Source: Varanus komodoensis
Lineage: Eukaryota > Chordata > Lepidosauria > Squamata > Varanidae
DNA: 64,000 nucleotides
Direction: 5' to 3'
Assembly (NCBI RefSeq): GCF_004798865.1
Contig: NW_025336481.1
Location: forward strand, 18,700,438 to 18,764,437
Part shown: piece after piece, positions 57,401 to 61,385 of the stretch
How positions within the stretch are numbered: position 1 is the stretch's first letter
Layout: each line of letters starts with the position of its first letter
Notes under the pieces: model-generated
Told to the model about the DNA's origin: nothing
Database searches by the model: none
The model's input: the letters and a program-made list of their open reading frames with translations, nothing else
Translations under genes and position numbers: made by a program

Positions 57401-59479
57401 TCTATTAATATATTCCTTTATTTTATTTCCTATAGTTACATCACATATAATCCACCTGTTTTTTACAGCAAAAGATGGACTTGCAATGTTTCTGAGAATT
57501 TCAGAGACATTTTGGAGACAAATTCATGGAGGAGGAGCTATCAGGAGCTAGTAGCCTTGCTGTTCATGTGCTGCCTCCTTTTCCAGAGGTAGCATGTCTG
57601 CATACACTAGTTCCTGAGGAGCTTGGGCAGGTGGAGGCCTCACATCCTTCCTGCTTTGGGGGATCCTTTGCGCAGCTTTTTGTATGTTCTTAGTGTGCAG
57701 GACTTCCATATTTACCTTACTATAGGGAGGTGGGTGAAGGCTGTAATATTTATTATTACTACACTGAATTTATGTCATGCCTTTTTTCCTCTTGTGAGGA
57801 ACCCAAGGTGACTTACTATAGCTCCATTTTAGCCTCACAACAATAACTCTGTGAGGTAGTGTGGGTTGAGAGTATGTGGCTTACTGGTAAATGTTTTGGG
57901 AACCTAGCTAGTTTATTTTGTTGCAACAATAAAGTGTCCTTGTAAGAAATCCTGGAAGCTGGAATCATCATTTCCTTATGATCACAGAAACATTTCACCC
58001 CCAGCCAGGGTGAACAAACAAGGAGCTAACTGGGTGAATTTGGGCTAGTCACAGACTCAGCTGAACCTACCTCACAGGATTGTTGTGAGTGTAAGACTGA
58101 GAGGAGGAAGAGAATTATGTAAGCCACCTTGCTTTCCTTCAAAGGAAGAAAGGTGGGATAATAATAAGGTTCACAGTTCTGTTGACTTCTAGGAAATCTT
58201 AAGCATGAATGGCACACATGTTTCACTGCAAAGGGGCACGTTAGGTTGCTCTGTCTACTTTGGCAAAATTTCTGTGTTCTTAAACAGTAATAAATTCTCA
58301 TATTAATTTTTTCAGCACTTTGTGAATCTCGTGCTGCAAAGAGGCTTCTTTCTTGGACATGGAGTTTTATTAAAAATATTATGGCAGCCTTCCAAGCCAA
58401 AGTCTTATTTAAGTAATGTATCTTCAGGGTACATCCTCAAGGTCCCTTTCAAGGTTGGGTTTGGTTTAGGCACTCAGATATTGAATTGTGTTGAAGTTCC
58501 AAGATGCGCTCCGGTTCAGAAAGGCCTTAACCCTACTGTGGTGACTTACAGTCCAAATGATGCCAGGGTCAATATCTTGGATGGGTGAAGCATGGGGTGG
58601 CCTGGCCTGCAAACTTAAGAGCCAGCTTTGGGAATCAGTGGCTGGGATCCCAAGTTCTGTGAATGCAAGTAAGCTCATGGATGGACATTTTCCACCCCCG
58701 TCCCCACACTAGTAGCTGCTGCCAACATCTCTCACCCTAGAAAACCTCTCCAGAGGTTAAGCGGTCCCTCCTGAAAAGGACCTGCTGCTTCCCATTGTCT
58801 ACTATTCAGACATTACTTCTATGAATGTCCTCCTTTTTATGGATTGTACAAGCAAAACCAATGTGTTTAAAATGTTTAAAAAGCAATGATATAAAGAAGT
58901 TCACCAACTGATATTTAAGGCTGCTGATGTGAGAAAAACAAAGGCTTGTAATGGAGGGTGTGGGCCTTGCCCACCTGTGGAAGTGTCATATTTTTTACCA
59001 GGACAAGACTGCTAAGTCTGGGATGCTGGCCAGGTCTCAGCTTGGGGCATTCCAGCCTCCAGAATAAATTACTGCTTAATAGTTCAGAGAGGCTGCTTCT
59101 TGCACTCATTTATGTACTGCAGCATTATAAAGCAGTTGTTTGCTTCTGCCAACATAGTCTGTGTTTAACTGACTCCCACATTACACTTTTTGACTATGAA
59201 CATTAATTGATCCACCTCCATGTGGCCTCTGTTGTGATGCCTCTTTTTTCATACCTAGGTGAGCTGGATGTTCTTCCTGGGCAGAGGGAACGAGCTACAG
59301 CGATTCTCTTAGCCTGCCGCCACCTCCCCCTCTCCTTCCTGTCATCCCCAGGCCAGCGCGCTGTCCTGCTGGCAGAAGCAGCCCGCACGCTGGAGAAAGT
59401 TGGGGACAAGCGTTCCTGCAATGACTGTCAGCAGATGATTGTGAAGCTGAGTGGTGGCACAGCCATTGCTGCATCCTAA
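24329..59479 (+). CDS. SREBF2: SREBF2, sterol regulatory element-binding protein 2 (19 coding exons)
   Basis: All 19 coding exons join in phase to about 1,121 residues (human 1,141). Order: acidic activation segment ([13 protein letters not shown], 14-28); Gln/Pro-rich region (30-267); bHLH from about 308 ([18 protein letters not shown]321 is the SREBP-specific tyrosine) and leucine zipper (to about 395); phosphodegron-like SPPASDSG; sumoylation-type VKDE; TM1 with the S2P motif DRSRMLLC (cut 464/465); lumenal loop with S1P site RSIL (499-502); TM2 (about 515-537); C-terminal SCAP-binding domain. SREBP-2 sits in the ER with SCAP; at low sterol it moves to the Golgi, is cut by S1P and S2P, and its N-terminal part activates cholesterol-synthesis and LDLR genes. 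A Ser/Gly run known in human exon 2 is absent here. Its closest relative SREBF1 is excluded by residue match. Confidence 0.98.
24768..24935. repeat. common reptile interspersed repeat
   Basis: It reads gcatacacacttacttagga, gtacgtctggttggattt, ccttctgaatagacatgccc and aggattgcattgttcc, a widespread reptilian family (typical: cacttacctgggagtaagcc..., ctgagtagacatgcataggattgca). Exact ends are unclear. Confidence 0.5.
26581..27116 (+). mobile_element. BovB (RTE) LINE, 5'-truncated copy 1
   Basis: The translation reads through the C-terminal part of the BovB polymerase: [39 protein letters not shown], then in another frame [19 protein letters not shown] and [15 protein letters not shown], ending with the typical gtcgccatgggtcggacac and a caacaacaac tail. 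A 13-bp target duplication AAAGCATCCTGCA flanks it (26,568-26,580 and 27,117-27,129), so this is a complete insertion made from a 5'-truncated transcript. A stop replaces the Trp after FEL, and a 2-bp insertion near 26,850 shifts the frame. It cannot move. Confidence 0.93.
27231..27593 (+). mobile_element. BovB (RTE) LINE, 5'-truncated copy 2
   Basis: It starts at tgccgaagaattgaggcc and keeps one open frame of BovB C-terminal sequence: [53 protein letters not shown]. About 30 bp coding [10 protein letters not shown]-like residues are missing compared with copy 1. The tail is ataacataacataac. It lies about 115 bp after copy 1 in the same orientation. I found no clear target duplication. Confidence 0.9.
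28520..28640. repeat. reptile interspersed repeat (fragment)
   Basis: The wording tggtcatagttagcatag, gaatcaattgaagttaagtt and atttcaatgggtgttctctt resembles a frequent reptilian repeat (…ttgatttcaatgggacttaagttagtcatg…). The class is unknown. Confidence 0.3.
30648..30863 (+). mobile_element. tRNA-derived (Sauria-type) SINE
   Basis: Nearly full length: ccagtgtagcatagcagtta, gactcaggtgatctgg, agccaactgggtgactttgg, gccagtcacagactcccag, aacctacctcaccgggtc, ttgttgtggggttaagactg, gaatgatgtaagtagcct, and an A-rich end with gcaggatat. The head keeps A-box-like spacing from its tRNA ancestor. Confidence 0.88.
31060..31685 (+). mobile_element. LINE 3' end (CR1/L2-like)
   Basis: The translation [18 protein letters not shown], then [33 protein letters not shown] and [14 protein letters not shown] matches the conserved C-terminal end of CR1/L2-class LINE proteins (DMIEVYKILHG..., NFFTQRVVNLWNSLP, FKRGLD). 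The 3' non-coding part ends gacaagatgggcccttgc, tcagcatggctctttgta, as in reptile copies. It is interrupted by a U2-like segment at 31,357-31,394. An A/C-rich run lies just before it (31,040-31,067). Confidence 0.75.
31357..31394 (+). ncRNA. U2 snRNA 5'-end-like fragment inside a LINE
   Basis: TTCACTTCTTAGCC followed by TTTTGGCTAAGAT and GAAGGGAAGTAT parallels the start of U2 snRNA (ATCGCTTCTCGGCC, TTTTGGCTAAGAT, CAAGTGTAGTAT). Sixteen bases, GCCTTTTGGCTAAGAT, are identical. In ordinary copies of the host LINE this spot reads roughly gaattcactgccacaagatg before tggtgatggccacc, so the U2-like piece looks added. It has no snRNA body, branch-recognition region in proper context, or promoter, so it is a fragment, not a gene. 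Confidence 0.55.
31725..31845. repeat. palindromic squamate repeat (MITE-like)
   Basis: It contains cccagacatcatggccc, tggttgggaatgctgggtg, actgggagttatagtcta and aaaacatttggagaagtc. This is wording of the same family as 14,028-14,150 (…gggagttgtagtccaaaacatctgga…). Confidence 0.4.
32325..32430 (+). repeat. reptile LINE-like fragment
   Basis: It reads ataagaccattggtccatct, then aacccagtgttgcctatgttc and ggggctccctcaactttg. This resembles a common reptile repeat (…accattggtccatctagcccagtattg…). It is short and old. Confidence 0.4.
34324..34405 (+). mobile_element. CR1-like LINE 3' fragment
   Basis: It reads agaatagaatagtagtagaa, ttggaagaccctaaaagacc, attgagtccaaccccctg, matching the CR1-type 3' wording agagttggaagggacc... 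agtccaacccc. Confidence 0.55.
36125..36208 (+). mobile_element. SINE 3' end fragment
   Basis: It reads ggaagagaacgatgtaagct, gctttgcatttg, gcagaatataaatcaaat and aaataag, the last part of a Sauria-type SINE. The head is missing. Confidence 0.6.
36767..36907 (+). mobile_element. 5S rRNA-derived SINE
   Basis: The head reads ggcctgatcatgcctcatct, tggaagctaagcagggtcag, gcctggttggaatctgga, tgggggac: the 3' half of 5S rRNA, including its internal control elements (box A gaagctaagcaggg, intermediate element and box C). The tail, gtgaaccacccagagagctt, cggctatgggtggtatag, then aataataataa, is of CR1/L2 type. This head-and-tail pairing is known for 5S-type SINEs of squamates. It ends about 30 bases before SREBF2 exon 2. 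Confidence 0.85.
36939..37328 (+). CDS. SREBF2: SREBF2 exon 2
   Basis: Acceptor attgtctttttgtag, donor gtaact. It encodes [18 protein letters not shown] through [17 protein letters not shown] plus one base. It is rich in Pro, Gln, Ser and Thr, as expected for the region between activation domain and bHLH. The Ser/Gly run that I recall in human after LCSSFPGSG is nearly absent (SSSACNGAG). Confidence 0.97.
38347..38549 (+). mobile_element. tRNA-derived (Sauria-type) SINE
   Basis: It reads tgtggtgcagtagttatagt, gttgggcttgggaaccc, aggagatccaggttctagtc, cccacttggccgtgaagc, ttaggccagtcaaggac, ttgtaagccactttgg and caggatataaatgg. Near full length. Confidence 0.85.
39006..39822. mobile_element. hAT-type DNA transposon (non-autonomous, 817 bp)
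   Basis: The left end taGGGTGGATTTGATTAAATC and the right end, in reverse complement cAGGGTAGATAAAAATCA, are inverted copies carrying repeated gatttaaat words, typical of a reptile family that starts cagggtggatttaaatca. The flanks GCTGTTAC (38,998-39,005) and GCTGTTAT (39,823-39,830) make an 8-bp target duplication with one difference. The middle is non-coding. It stops 65 bases before SREBF2 exon 3. Confidence 0.78.
39888..40069 (+). CDS. SREBF2: SREBF2 exon 3
   Basis: Acceptor ttgttttgtttttag, donor gtaagt. It encodes [19 protein letters not shown] through [14 protein letters not shown]. Glutamine- and valine-rich, almost identical to the human segment. Confidence 0.98.
40096..40385 (-). 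mobile_element. tRNA-derived (Sauria-type) SINE, minus strand
   Basis: The + strand reads tatttatttatataaat, tatcctgcctttttgcc, aagtgaggtaggttaggct, agagtaagcagc, actgagtggggatttgagc and accattacactgca, the reverse complement of the family. It has diverged from the consensus. It begins 26 bases after exon 3. Confidence 0.75.
40660..40762 (+). mobile_element. RTE-type LINE 3' tail (BovB-like)
   Basis: It reads ggacattttggagggctatc, attcatggggttgccataag, tcagggatgacttgatggca, cataaga. This is the usual 3' wording of RTE/BovB-related elements (…gggtcgccataagtcgg…). It is older and more divergent than the copies at 26,581 and 27,231. Confidence 0.65.
41042..41182 (+). CDS. SREBF2: SREBF2 exon 4
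   Basis: Acceptor cttttctccttccag, donor gtactg. It encodes [37 protein letters not shown] and [10 protein letters not shown], 47 codons in phase 0. Confidence 0.98.
42058..42720. mobile_element. hAT-type DNA transposon with a repeated left half
   Basis: The left end CAGTGATGGCGAACCTTTTA and the right end, in reverse complement CAGTGGTGGCAAACCTATGG, are hAT-style inverted termini. The 8-bp target duplication CCTTAGAA is exact (42,050-42,057 and 42,721-42,728). Inside, a second left end (cagtgatgatgaacctttta at about 42,386) repeats the first 100 bases or so (gagtgcccaaactgcaac, cacttatttatc, aaagtgccaacac, aataaaacctgaaa). The structure is therefore left half plus left half plus one right end. 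No transposase is present. Confidence 0.88.
43678..43988. mobile_element. hAT-type MITE (311 bp)
   Basis: The left end CAGTGCTTTTTGTGTAAAAA and the right end, in reverse complement CAGGGCTTTTTTTGTCATAG, match over about 15 bases. The 8-bp target duplication CTTAAGAG is exact (43,670-43,677 and 43,989-43,996). The subterminal wording aggtgccggaactcac is typical of a widespread vertebrate hAT group. CpG content is high for the region (gccgagcagcgccctc, cagcgccgacac), which hints at a fairly recent arrival. Confidence 0.87.
44974..45198 (+). CDS. SREBF2: SREBF2 exon 5 (start of bHLH)
   Basis: Acceptor tgttgcctcttcag, donor gtaaga. It encodes [14 protein letters not shown], then [35 protein letters not shown] and [10 protein letters not shown]. 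It holds the basic region and helix 1; Y321 in KRYRSS is the SREBP hallmark that permits SRE as well as E-box binding. Human has VP before TLVG; here those two residues are missing at the junction. Confidence 0.98.
45990..46104 (+). CDS. SREBF2: SREBF2 exon 6 (helix 2 and zipper)
   Basis: Acceptor catttattttgcag. The donor gttaag is non-consensus but restores the split lysine codon used in human (QKN|K). It encodes [19 protein letters not shown] and [19 protein letters not shown]. Confidence 0.96.
46312..46496 (+). CDS. SREBF2: SREBF2 exon 7 (zipper end, degron)
   Basis: Acceptor ctgatctttacag. It encodes [38 protein letters not shown] and [27 protein letters not shown] is the Fbw7 phosphodegron region known in SREBPs. 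The 3' border is not certain: a GT donor (gttaag) at 46,497 adds one alanine compared with human DDAK|VKDEP, whereas a GC donor (gcagtt) after 46,493 would match human length. I chose GT. Confidence 0.93.
46497..47457 (+). other. SREBF2 intron 7
   Basis: About 960 bp, with a CCATGG-rich dispersed repeat at 47,125-47,330. Nothing else was recognised. Confidence 0.75.
47125..47330. repeat. dispersed repeat with CCATGG-type words
   Basis: It reads acaaaccatggcttgttaac, catgggcagttcatgac, catgggttgttcatgattaa and accatggtttgcaag. It is related to 180-440 and 12,280-12,570, and probably a DNA-transposon derivative. The ends are not defined. Confidence 0.4.
47458..47650 (+). CDS. SREBF2: SREBF2 exon 8 (TM1, cleavage sites)
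   Basis: Acceptor tgtcattatctag, donor gtactc (weak). It encodes [39 protein letters not shown] and [29 protein letters not shown] fits a sumoylation site with a nearby [10 protein letters not shown] is the S2P recognition motif, the following hydrophobic run is TM1, and RSIL fits the S1P rule RxxL in the lumenal loop. Confidence 0.97.
47865..48100. repeat. common reptile interspersed repeat
   Basis: It reads gcagtcctatgcacattgac, ctaggaatatgtcctat, and later tacctaagaataagccttat, tctgagtaggcatgtatagg. Same family as 24,768-24,935, seemingly longer or in two pieces. Confidence 0.5.
48688..48797 (+). mobile_element. CR1/L2-type retroelement 3' tail
   Basis: It ends gttgtgagctgccccgaggc, ttcggcgaatggggcggcat, ggaaataa, the standard squamate tail with a small hairpin (gccccgaggcttcgg). 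Its reverse copy is at 14,302-14,374. Confidence 0.65.
49159..49340 (+). CDS. SREBF2: SREBF2 exon 9 (TM2)
   Basis: Acceptor cttctttctggtag, donor gtaagt. It encodes [54 protein letters not shown] and ADLDLAK. The hydrophobic stretch at about residues 515-537 is TM2; the following basic cytosolic part starts the regulatory domain. Confidence 0.98.
49341..50747 (+). other. SREBF2 intron 9
   Basis: A 1.4-kb intron. No repeat, RNA gene or exon was recognised. Confidence 0.7.
50748..51021 (+). CDS. SREBF2: SREBF2 exon 10
   Basis: Acceptor cctttgtgtgcag, donor gtaagg. It encodes [53 protein letters not shown] and, after a variable stretch, [20 protein letters not shown]. Start of the C-terminal SCAP-binding region. 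Confidence 0.98.
51215..51384 (+). CDS. SREBF2: SREBF2 exon 11
   Basis: Acceptor gattcctgatgcag, donor gtgagt. It encodes [39 protein letters not shown] and [18 protein letters not shown]. Confidence 0.98.
51568..51736 (+). CDS. SREBF2: SREBF2 exon 12
   Basis: Acceptor gactgatttctttgcag, donor gtgaga. It encodes [39 protein letters not shown] and [17 protein letters not shown]. Confidence 0.98.
51737..52161 (+). other. SREBF2 intron 12
   Basis: A 425-bp intron. Nothing was recognised in it. Confidence 0.75.
52162..52282 (+). CDS. SREBF2: SREBF2 exon 13
   Basis: Acceptor ttttgtcatctgcag, donor gtaagc. It encodes [40 protein letters not shown] and two bases of a cysteine codon. Confidence 0.97.
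52283..52936 (+). other. SREBF2 intron 13
   Basis: A 654-bp intron with no recognised element. Confidence 0.75.
52937..53046 (+). CDS. SREBF2: SREBF2 exon 14
   Basis: Acceptor ctgcttcacttgtag, donor gtgagt. It encodes (C)[36 protein letters not shown]. This is a fairly variable part of SREBP-2. Confidence 0.96.
53203..53335 (+). CDS. SREBF2: SREBF2 exon 15
   Basis: Acceptor ctgcatatatag (a weak pyrimidine tract), donor gtatgt. It encodes [39 protein letters not shown] and CLEMM plus two bases. Confidence 0.96.
53336..54140 (+). other. SREBF2 intron 15
   Basis: An 805-bp intron with no recognised element. Confidence 0.75.
54141..54309 (+). CDS. SREBF2: SREBF2 exon 16
   Basis: Acceptor cctttacccatag, donor gtaagt. 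It encodes (E)[39 protein letters not shown] and [17 protein letters not shown]. Confidence 0.97.
54789..54857 (+). ncRNA. MIR33A: miR-33 (miR-33a-type) precursor
   Basis: A 69-base hairpin, the same length as the human precursor as I recall it. The 5' mature sequence GTGCATTGTAGTTGCATTGC+A (54,794-54,814) is identical to human miR-33a-5p. The 3' arm CAATGTTTCTGCAGTGCAGT+AC (54,834-54,855) differs by a few bases with compensating changes in the other arm. It lies in SREBF2 intron 16, sense strand, and is co-transcribed with the host gene. miR-33 represses ABCA1 and other cholesterol-export and fatty-acid-oxidation genes, so it supports SREBP-2 action. Confidence 0.98.
55225..55237 (+). promoter_or_regulatory. 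CTCF-like motif
   Basis: CCACCAGAGGGCA matches the CTCF core consensus (CCASYAGRKGGCR). Single motifs of this kind occur by chance, so binding is only a possibility. It lies about 370 bases after miR-33. Confidence 0.4.
56036..56221 (+). CDS. SREBF2: SREBF2 exon 17
   Basis: Acceptor attgtttccttacag, donor gtgaac. It encodes [56 protein letters not shown] and RPAYRK, 62 codons in phase 0. Confidence 0.98.
56222..57211 (+). other. SREBF2 intron 17
   Basis: A 990-bp intron. Nothing was recognised. Confidence 0.75.
57212..57323 (+). CDS. SREBF2: SREBF2 exon 18
   Basis: Acceptor tttctttgcttacag, donor gtaaac. It encodes [37 protein letters not shown] plus one base. Confidence 0.98.
57755..57895 (-). 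mobile_element. tRNA-derived SINE fragment, minus strand
   Basis: The + strand reads gaatttatgtcatgcctt, gtgaggaacccaaggtgac, cctcacaacaataactctgt and gaggtagtgtgggttgagag, the 3' half of a Sauria-type SINE in reverse. Confidence 0.65.
58022..58170 (+). mobile_element. tRNA-derived SINE fragment, plus strand
   Basis: It reads ggagctaactgggtgaattt, gggctagtcacagactc, aacctacctcacagg, ttgttgtgagtgtaagactg, aattatgtaagccacctt and ggtgggataata, the family's 3' two thirds. With the inverted fragment at 57,755 it could pair in the pre-mRNA. Confidence 0.7.
59259..59479 (+). CDS. SREBF2: SREBF2 exon 19 (last coding part)
   Basis: Acceptor ttttttcatacctag. It encodes [60 protein letters not shown] and [13 protein letters not shown], then TAA at 59,477-59,479. 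The C-terminus matches human SREBP-2 almost residue for residue. Confidence 0.98.
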
Positions 59480-61385
59480 CCCTGGAGGTTGCAGCCTCAC
59501 CCACCAATCAAACTGGATTCTTGCCCCCTTTCTATCCCTTCCTCCCGCTTTGAATGCTGTTCTAGCTTTGGAACCATGGAAGTGACATTATGCTGGACTT
59601 GGTGTAAATTGGCTTGGGTGGCTAGTGAGTTGCCTCAGCCAAGAAAGGACACTCACCTTGGATCAAGAGGGCAATTGTTTTCCCCAGTGGCAAAGTCTCT
59701 GCGATGCCTTGGAAAAGAGAAGCTCCTCTGAGGAGGGCTTGAATTCAGCAAGCTTTCTTTCCTTCCTCTTTCCAAAACAATCTAACAGGAACTTCTTTCA
59801 GGGAGGAGGAGTGTGAGGACCTGTCCTCTAAACTCCTTGCTTAGCAACTGTGGTGACTCTTAATCAATGGCTCATGAGCCATATACTTGGGGCAGCCCAA
59901 GGGAGGAATTGGCTGTGGTTCACCTCTTGGCCCTCGGGAGGCTGCATCTTTTTTCATGGAAGCCTTTCTATCGATTCTGCATTCTCTGAGAGTTTTGGGA
60001 AGTTAGACCAGCTCTTCTGAGGCGGTGCATTGCAGTTTGTATGCCATTTGGGGGTTTTCTAGTGATGATTTATGACTTTGCAAACTGTAGAGACAACAAT
60101 GAGGTCTTTTTCTTCTGTTTTCTGTCTCCTGTCTTTCACTTCTCACTTTGTCTTTCCCTTCTATCAGCCTACAGTTATATTGCTGTTAAGCTAGATGTTG
60201 GGTCCTTAACTGTGACTTAGGGCATCTAGTTCAAAAATGCATTTAGATAGGTGAGGACTTTTTGCTTATTAGAAAAACAGCAGCAGCAGCAAAACAGGAT
60301 TCTAATCTGGATTAGGAATGTGCGTGTGTACAGGAGTAGCCCTTTTCCCAAGACTGTTTTGCTGCCAGAAATCACCCTTGCCCCCCAAAATTGCTATTTC
60401 TTCTGTATATTTTTTAAAATACTGCATCAAACAGTAGCTTGTGTAGGGGTTCAGCAGGGCCTTGCAGTGGATTTCTGTGAAAAGAGAGTTGTGGCCACTG
60501 ATGAATCACATAACTAAAACCATCAGCTGGTTTGACCCTAAAGAAGAAGCAAACTGAAAGCCCTTCTTCCTTGAATACGTGATTCCTGTGGTAGTTGTTT
60601 CCTTGTAAGTATGTGCAACATAGCACAGCATCCTAGGACATGCCTGCTTTACCAACCCAAGTTGTCATGGCTATATCCTGTTCTTTCTCTTGATTCTTTA
60701 AGAAAACTGACAAAGAAACTTTTTAAACAGTGTGCTTGTGTGTTACCTAGATAACCTTTGACCTTGGAGAAAGCAGCAAAATTGTAAGCTGGTTCTTCTT
60801 TATGGCAGAATAGGTTCTAGGAAGATACACTTTTATGCTGCATCGAATTCTGAGTCTCACAAAACTCTTTAGCCTTTCCCTGCTGCCAGTAGCACCTTTT
60901 TAAATTCTGGTTATTCTTATTTCATCTTTCCACACCTACAGAATTGCCTATTGAAAAATAATATATACAAACACACCAAATGTGAATTGGGGGGCACTGG
61001 GGAGTTTTGTGTGTAGGGGAGTGTCCTATGAGTATGACACAAATGTACCTTACATTGTTCCTCAAAGTAGTTCTGTCTTTGGTAATTCTTTATTAAACAT
61101 GTGACCATACTTTACAGCAAAAGTAGGACTGTCTTTAAAGGAAAGAAAAAGTAATTTGCCTCCTAAACCTCTCATTAACAATTTTTTATTCAAATTACTC
61201 TGACCCAAGATACAAACCGGAAAGATTAGGTGGGTTCAAATCTTGCAGCTGTTACATAAGTGGAGGAATGTTATCCAAAGTCACATCAATAACAGGTGCC
61301 TCTCATATTAATGTCCAACTTTTATTTTATATCCACAGAAAGAACCAAAACCTGATTGTATAATAAAGCTTTGTGGAATTTCTAT
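59480..61385 (+). other. SREBF2: SREBF2 3' UTR
   Basis: About 1.9 kb, from the stop codon to a poly(A) signal at 61,362. No mobile element was recognised in it. The end is inferred from the signal. Confidence 0.75.
61362..61367 (+). promoter_or_regulatory. poly(A) signal of SREBF2
   Basis: AATAAA in gattgtataataaagctttg. It is the only clear canonical signal between the stop codon and the following gene-free DNA. Confidence 0.75.

Larger units (their letters stand above)
57324..59258 (+). other. SREBF2 intron 18
   Basis: A 1.9-kb intron with two partial Sauria-type SINEs facing opposite ways (57,755-57,895 minus and 58,022-58,170 plus). Confidence 0.75.
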
